A stretch of 6,737 bases of DNA from an uncultured Eubacteriales bacterium (GTDB lineage Bacteria > Bacillota > Clostridia > Oscillospirales > Acutalibacteraceae): contig CAKTXU010000098.1 of assembly GCA_934630995.1 (NCBI GenBank), forward strand, positions 1 through 6,737, given 5' to 3'. Position 1 is the stretch's first letter. Each line of letters begins with the position of its first letter. Under the pieces are notes generated by a model. It did not search any database. It had not been told where the DNA came from and saw nothing but the letters and a program-made list of their open reading frames with translations. The translations under genes were made by a program, and so were the position numbers. Shown one piece after another: positions 5,329 to 6,737 of the stretch.

Positions 5329-6144
5329 ATGAAGCTGAATCTGTACGAAAAGGCGCTGCCGCCGGAACTGAGCTGGCGCGACAGACTGCGTGAGACGCGG
5401 GAGGCTGGTTTCGACGGGCTGGAGATGAGCGTGGACGAGACCGATGAACGATTGAAGCGCCTGGAATGGAACGACGCCGAAAGGGAGGCGCTACTGGCAG
5501 CCTGCCGTTCCGAGGGTCTCCCCATCCGCTCGATGTGCCTGAGTGGAAACCGGAAATATCCGCTGGGGAGTGAAAAGACGGAGGTGGAGAGCCGCGGCAT
5601 GGAAATTCTCCGCCGTGCCATCGATCTTTCAGCGGCGCTCGGCATCCGGATAATCCAACTGGCGGGTTACGATGTGTATTACGAGGAAACCTCGTCCCCG
5701 GCAACCAGAGAGCGCTTTCTGCGAAATCTGCGAAAAGGCGCCGCCGCAGCGGCATCCTGCGGCGTAATTCTGGCGCTGGAAACCATGGAAACCCCCTTTC
5801 TGAATACCGTCGAGAAGGGTATGTATTATGTCCGGCAGGTGGCCTCTCCTTATCTGCAGATATATCCGGATATCGGCAACCTGTACAATGGGACGGAGGA
5901 CGTTGGAAAGGACCTTCGCTGCGGAAAAGGACATATCGCGGCCGCCCATCTGAAGGAAACGGTCCCCGGCGTCTTTCGGAACCGCCGTTTCGGAGACGGG
6001 CAGGTGGATTTCCGGATGATAGTCCCCGTCCTCCGGGAGCTGGACGTGGAGTATTTCACGGCGGAATTCTGGTACGACGGCGGTGAGGGCTGGCGGGAGG
6101 AATTGCGGCGTGTCAACGCCTTCCTGCGGCAGTTTATGACGTGA
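5329..6144 (+). CDS. ulaE: L-ribulose-5-phosphate 3-epimerase (L-xylulose-5-phosphate 3-epimerase), UlaE/SgbU type
   Basis: The protein interconverts L-xylulose 5-phosphate and L-ribulose 5-phosphate in the cytoplasm. Its 271 residues resemble E. coli UlaE/SgbU along the whole length, including LYEKALP (5-11), the exact stretch MSVDETDERL (33-42), SMCLS (68-72), PLGSE, IQLAGYDVYYEE (109-120), YPDIGNL (179-185) and PGVFRNRRFGDGQVDF. The fold is a TIM barrel of the xylose isomerase-like (AP endonuclease 2) superfamily. The four metal-binding residues E151, D181, H207 and E246 sit at nearly the same spacing as E155, D185, H211 and E251 of the E. coli enzyme. The ATG at 5329 has AAAGGA 6 nt upstream. 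It lies between the glycosidase and the kinase, and its stop codon overlaps the kinase Shine-Dalgarno, so the two are translationally close. The gene name follows the family; an exact orthologue is not claimed. Confidence 0.94.
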   Translation: MKLNLYEKALPPELSWRDRLRETREAGFDGLEMSVDETDERLKRLEWNDAEREALLAACRSEGLPIRSMCLSGNRKYPLGSEKTEVESRGMEILRRAIDLSAALGIRIIQLAGYDVYYEETSSPATRERFLRNLRKGAAAAASCGVILALETMETPFLNTVEKGMYYVRQVASPYLQIYPDIGNLYNGTEDVGKDLRCGKGHIAAAHLKETVPGVFRNRRFGDGQVDFRMIVPVLRELDVEYFTAEFWYDGGEGWREELRRVNAFLRQFMT

Positions 6145-6149
6145 GGAGG
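6144..6149 (+). promoter_or_regulatory. Ribosome binding site that decides the kinase GTG start
   Basis: AGGAGG begins with the last base of the epimerase TGA stop and lies 8 nt before the GTG at 6158. The nearer ATG at 6151 is in another frame and only 1 nt away from the site, so GTG is the supported start. The overlap suggests coupled translation of epimerase and kinase. Confidence 0.8.
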
Positions 6150-6157
6150 AATGCCCC

Positions 6158-6737
6158 GTGCAATATTTGCTGGGAATCGACAACGGCGGAACCATGACAA
6201 AAGCGGCTCTCTTCACCGCCGACGGCGCGGAGGTCGCGTCAGCCTCCCGGGAAACGCCGGTGGAAACGCCGCAGACGGGATATTATGAGCGGGATATGGA
6301 CGCGCTTTGGGAAACCACGGCAGCCTGTATCCGGGAAGCGCTTGGCCGGGCGGATATAGACGGCGCCGCCGTCATGGGCGTCGGCTGTACGGGTCATGGG
6401 AAGGGCTTGTATCTCTGGGGACGAGACGGATGCCCCGCAGCCAAGGCGGTGGCTTCCACCGATAAGCGGGCCTTATCCATTGTCTCAGATTGGGAGCGAA
6501 GAGGAGTCGCACAGGCCGCCGCCGCTAGGACCCTGCAGCCGGTCACGGCCTGTCAGCCGGCGGCTCTGCTGGCATGGTTTCAGCAAAATCGCCCCGCTGT
6601 TCTGGAGAATACCCGCTGGATATTTGAGGCGAAGGATTATATTCGGTTCAGATTGACGGGAGAAGCCTTGGCAGAGGCCACCGATTATTCCGGTACCAGC
6701 CTGATGGATCTGCATACCGGCGGTTTCAGCAGAGAGC
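6158..6737 (+). CDS. lyxK: FGGY-family carbohydrate kinase, L-xylulose kinase-like (partial, runs off right edge)
   Basis: From GTG 6158 the frame stays open to the window end, giving 193 complete codons of a protein that is normally about 500. The N-terminus QYLLGIDNGGTMTKAALF is the FGGY phosphate-binding strand-turn-strand. It is followed by ETPQTGYYERDMDALW (36-51), VGCTGHGKGLYLWG (75-88), AVASTDKRA (97-105) and the WIFEAKDYIRFRLTG segment (154-168). These match the arrangement of E. coli LyxK (AERDMAELW, GKGLFLL, SSDRRA, HDYLRWCLTG). The protein would phosphorylate L-xylulose or a related ketopentose with ATP, feeding the UlaE-type epimerase just upstream. The family's catalytic aspartate and the C-terminal ATPase domain lie outside the window and cannot be checked. 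The substrate is inferred from similarity and context. Other FGGY kinases (L-ribulokinase, D-xylulokinase) fit less well because of the GKGL motif. Confidence 0.85.
   Translation, partial: MQYLLGIDNGGTMTKAALFTADGAEVASASRETPVETPQTGYYERDMDALWETTAACIREALGRADIDGAAVMGVGCTGHGKGLYLWGRDGCPAAKAVASTDKRALSIVSDWERRGVAQAAAARTLQPVTACQPAALLAWFQQNRPAVLENTRWIFEAKDYIRFRLTGEALAEATDYSGTSLMDLHTGGFSRE

Overview
The window looks like a carbohydrate-utilisation locus from a moderately GC-rich Firmicute, most likely a gut Clostridia/Lachnospiraceae-type genome. The reasons are strong AGGAGG-type ribosome binding sites, sigma-A-like promoters with 17-bp spacers in AT-rich intergenic DNA, GTG as well as ATG starts, and the pairing of an AraC regulator with a cytoplasmic glycosidase operon. 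The taxon is an inference. I saw no rRNA, tRNA, CRISPR array, insertion sequence or phage gene.

Left part (1-1620), minus strand. A class III PLP-dependent aminotransferase (52-1416) is followed 19 nt later by the first codons of a probable Gfo/Idh/MocA-type oxidoreductase that runs off the left edge. A well-formed promoter (TTGACA, 17 bp, TATACT) lies upstream of the aminotransferase. It is flanked by four same-orientation TTTCG repeats that look like operator half-sites. The aminotransferase uses G-ending codons (GCG, TCG, CCG, ACG, GTG, AAG, GAG) very heavily, unlike the genes to its right.

Middle part (1557-3435), minus strand. A perfect 22-bp stem with a 5-nt loop separates the aminotransferase promoter from a DeoR/GlpR-family repressor gene. 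That gene carries a frameshift near 1741, so its last 38 family-like codons are out of frame. It has its own promoter. Upstream is an AraC-family regulator with an N-terminal cupin-like sensor and a GTG start.

Right part (3575-6737), plus strand, divergent from the AraC gene. This is a tight operon of three genes. The first is a DUF1680/GH127-like glycosidase with the E-x-C and C-C zinc/nucleophile residues intact. The second is an L-ribulose-5-phosphate 3-epimerase of the UlaE/SgbU type with all four metal ligands. The third is an FGGY kinase resembling L-xylulose kinase (LyxK), cut by the right edge.

How it fits together: the glycosidase probably releases an L-pentose-type sugar inside the cell. 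A sugar reaching L-xylulose would be phosphorylated by the kinase and converted by the epimerase to L-ribulose 5-phosphate. The divergent AraC protein is the likely local activator. The DeoR protein may control the aminotransferase/oxidoreductase unit through the TTTCG repeats. The individual enzymes belong to known families. The less ordinary points are the GH127-like plus L-xylulose combination, the frameshifted repressor beside a multi-site operator, and the compositionally odd aminotransferase with altered active-site motifs. I did not find a clearly new defence, RNA or mobile system.
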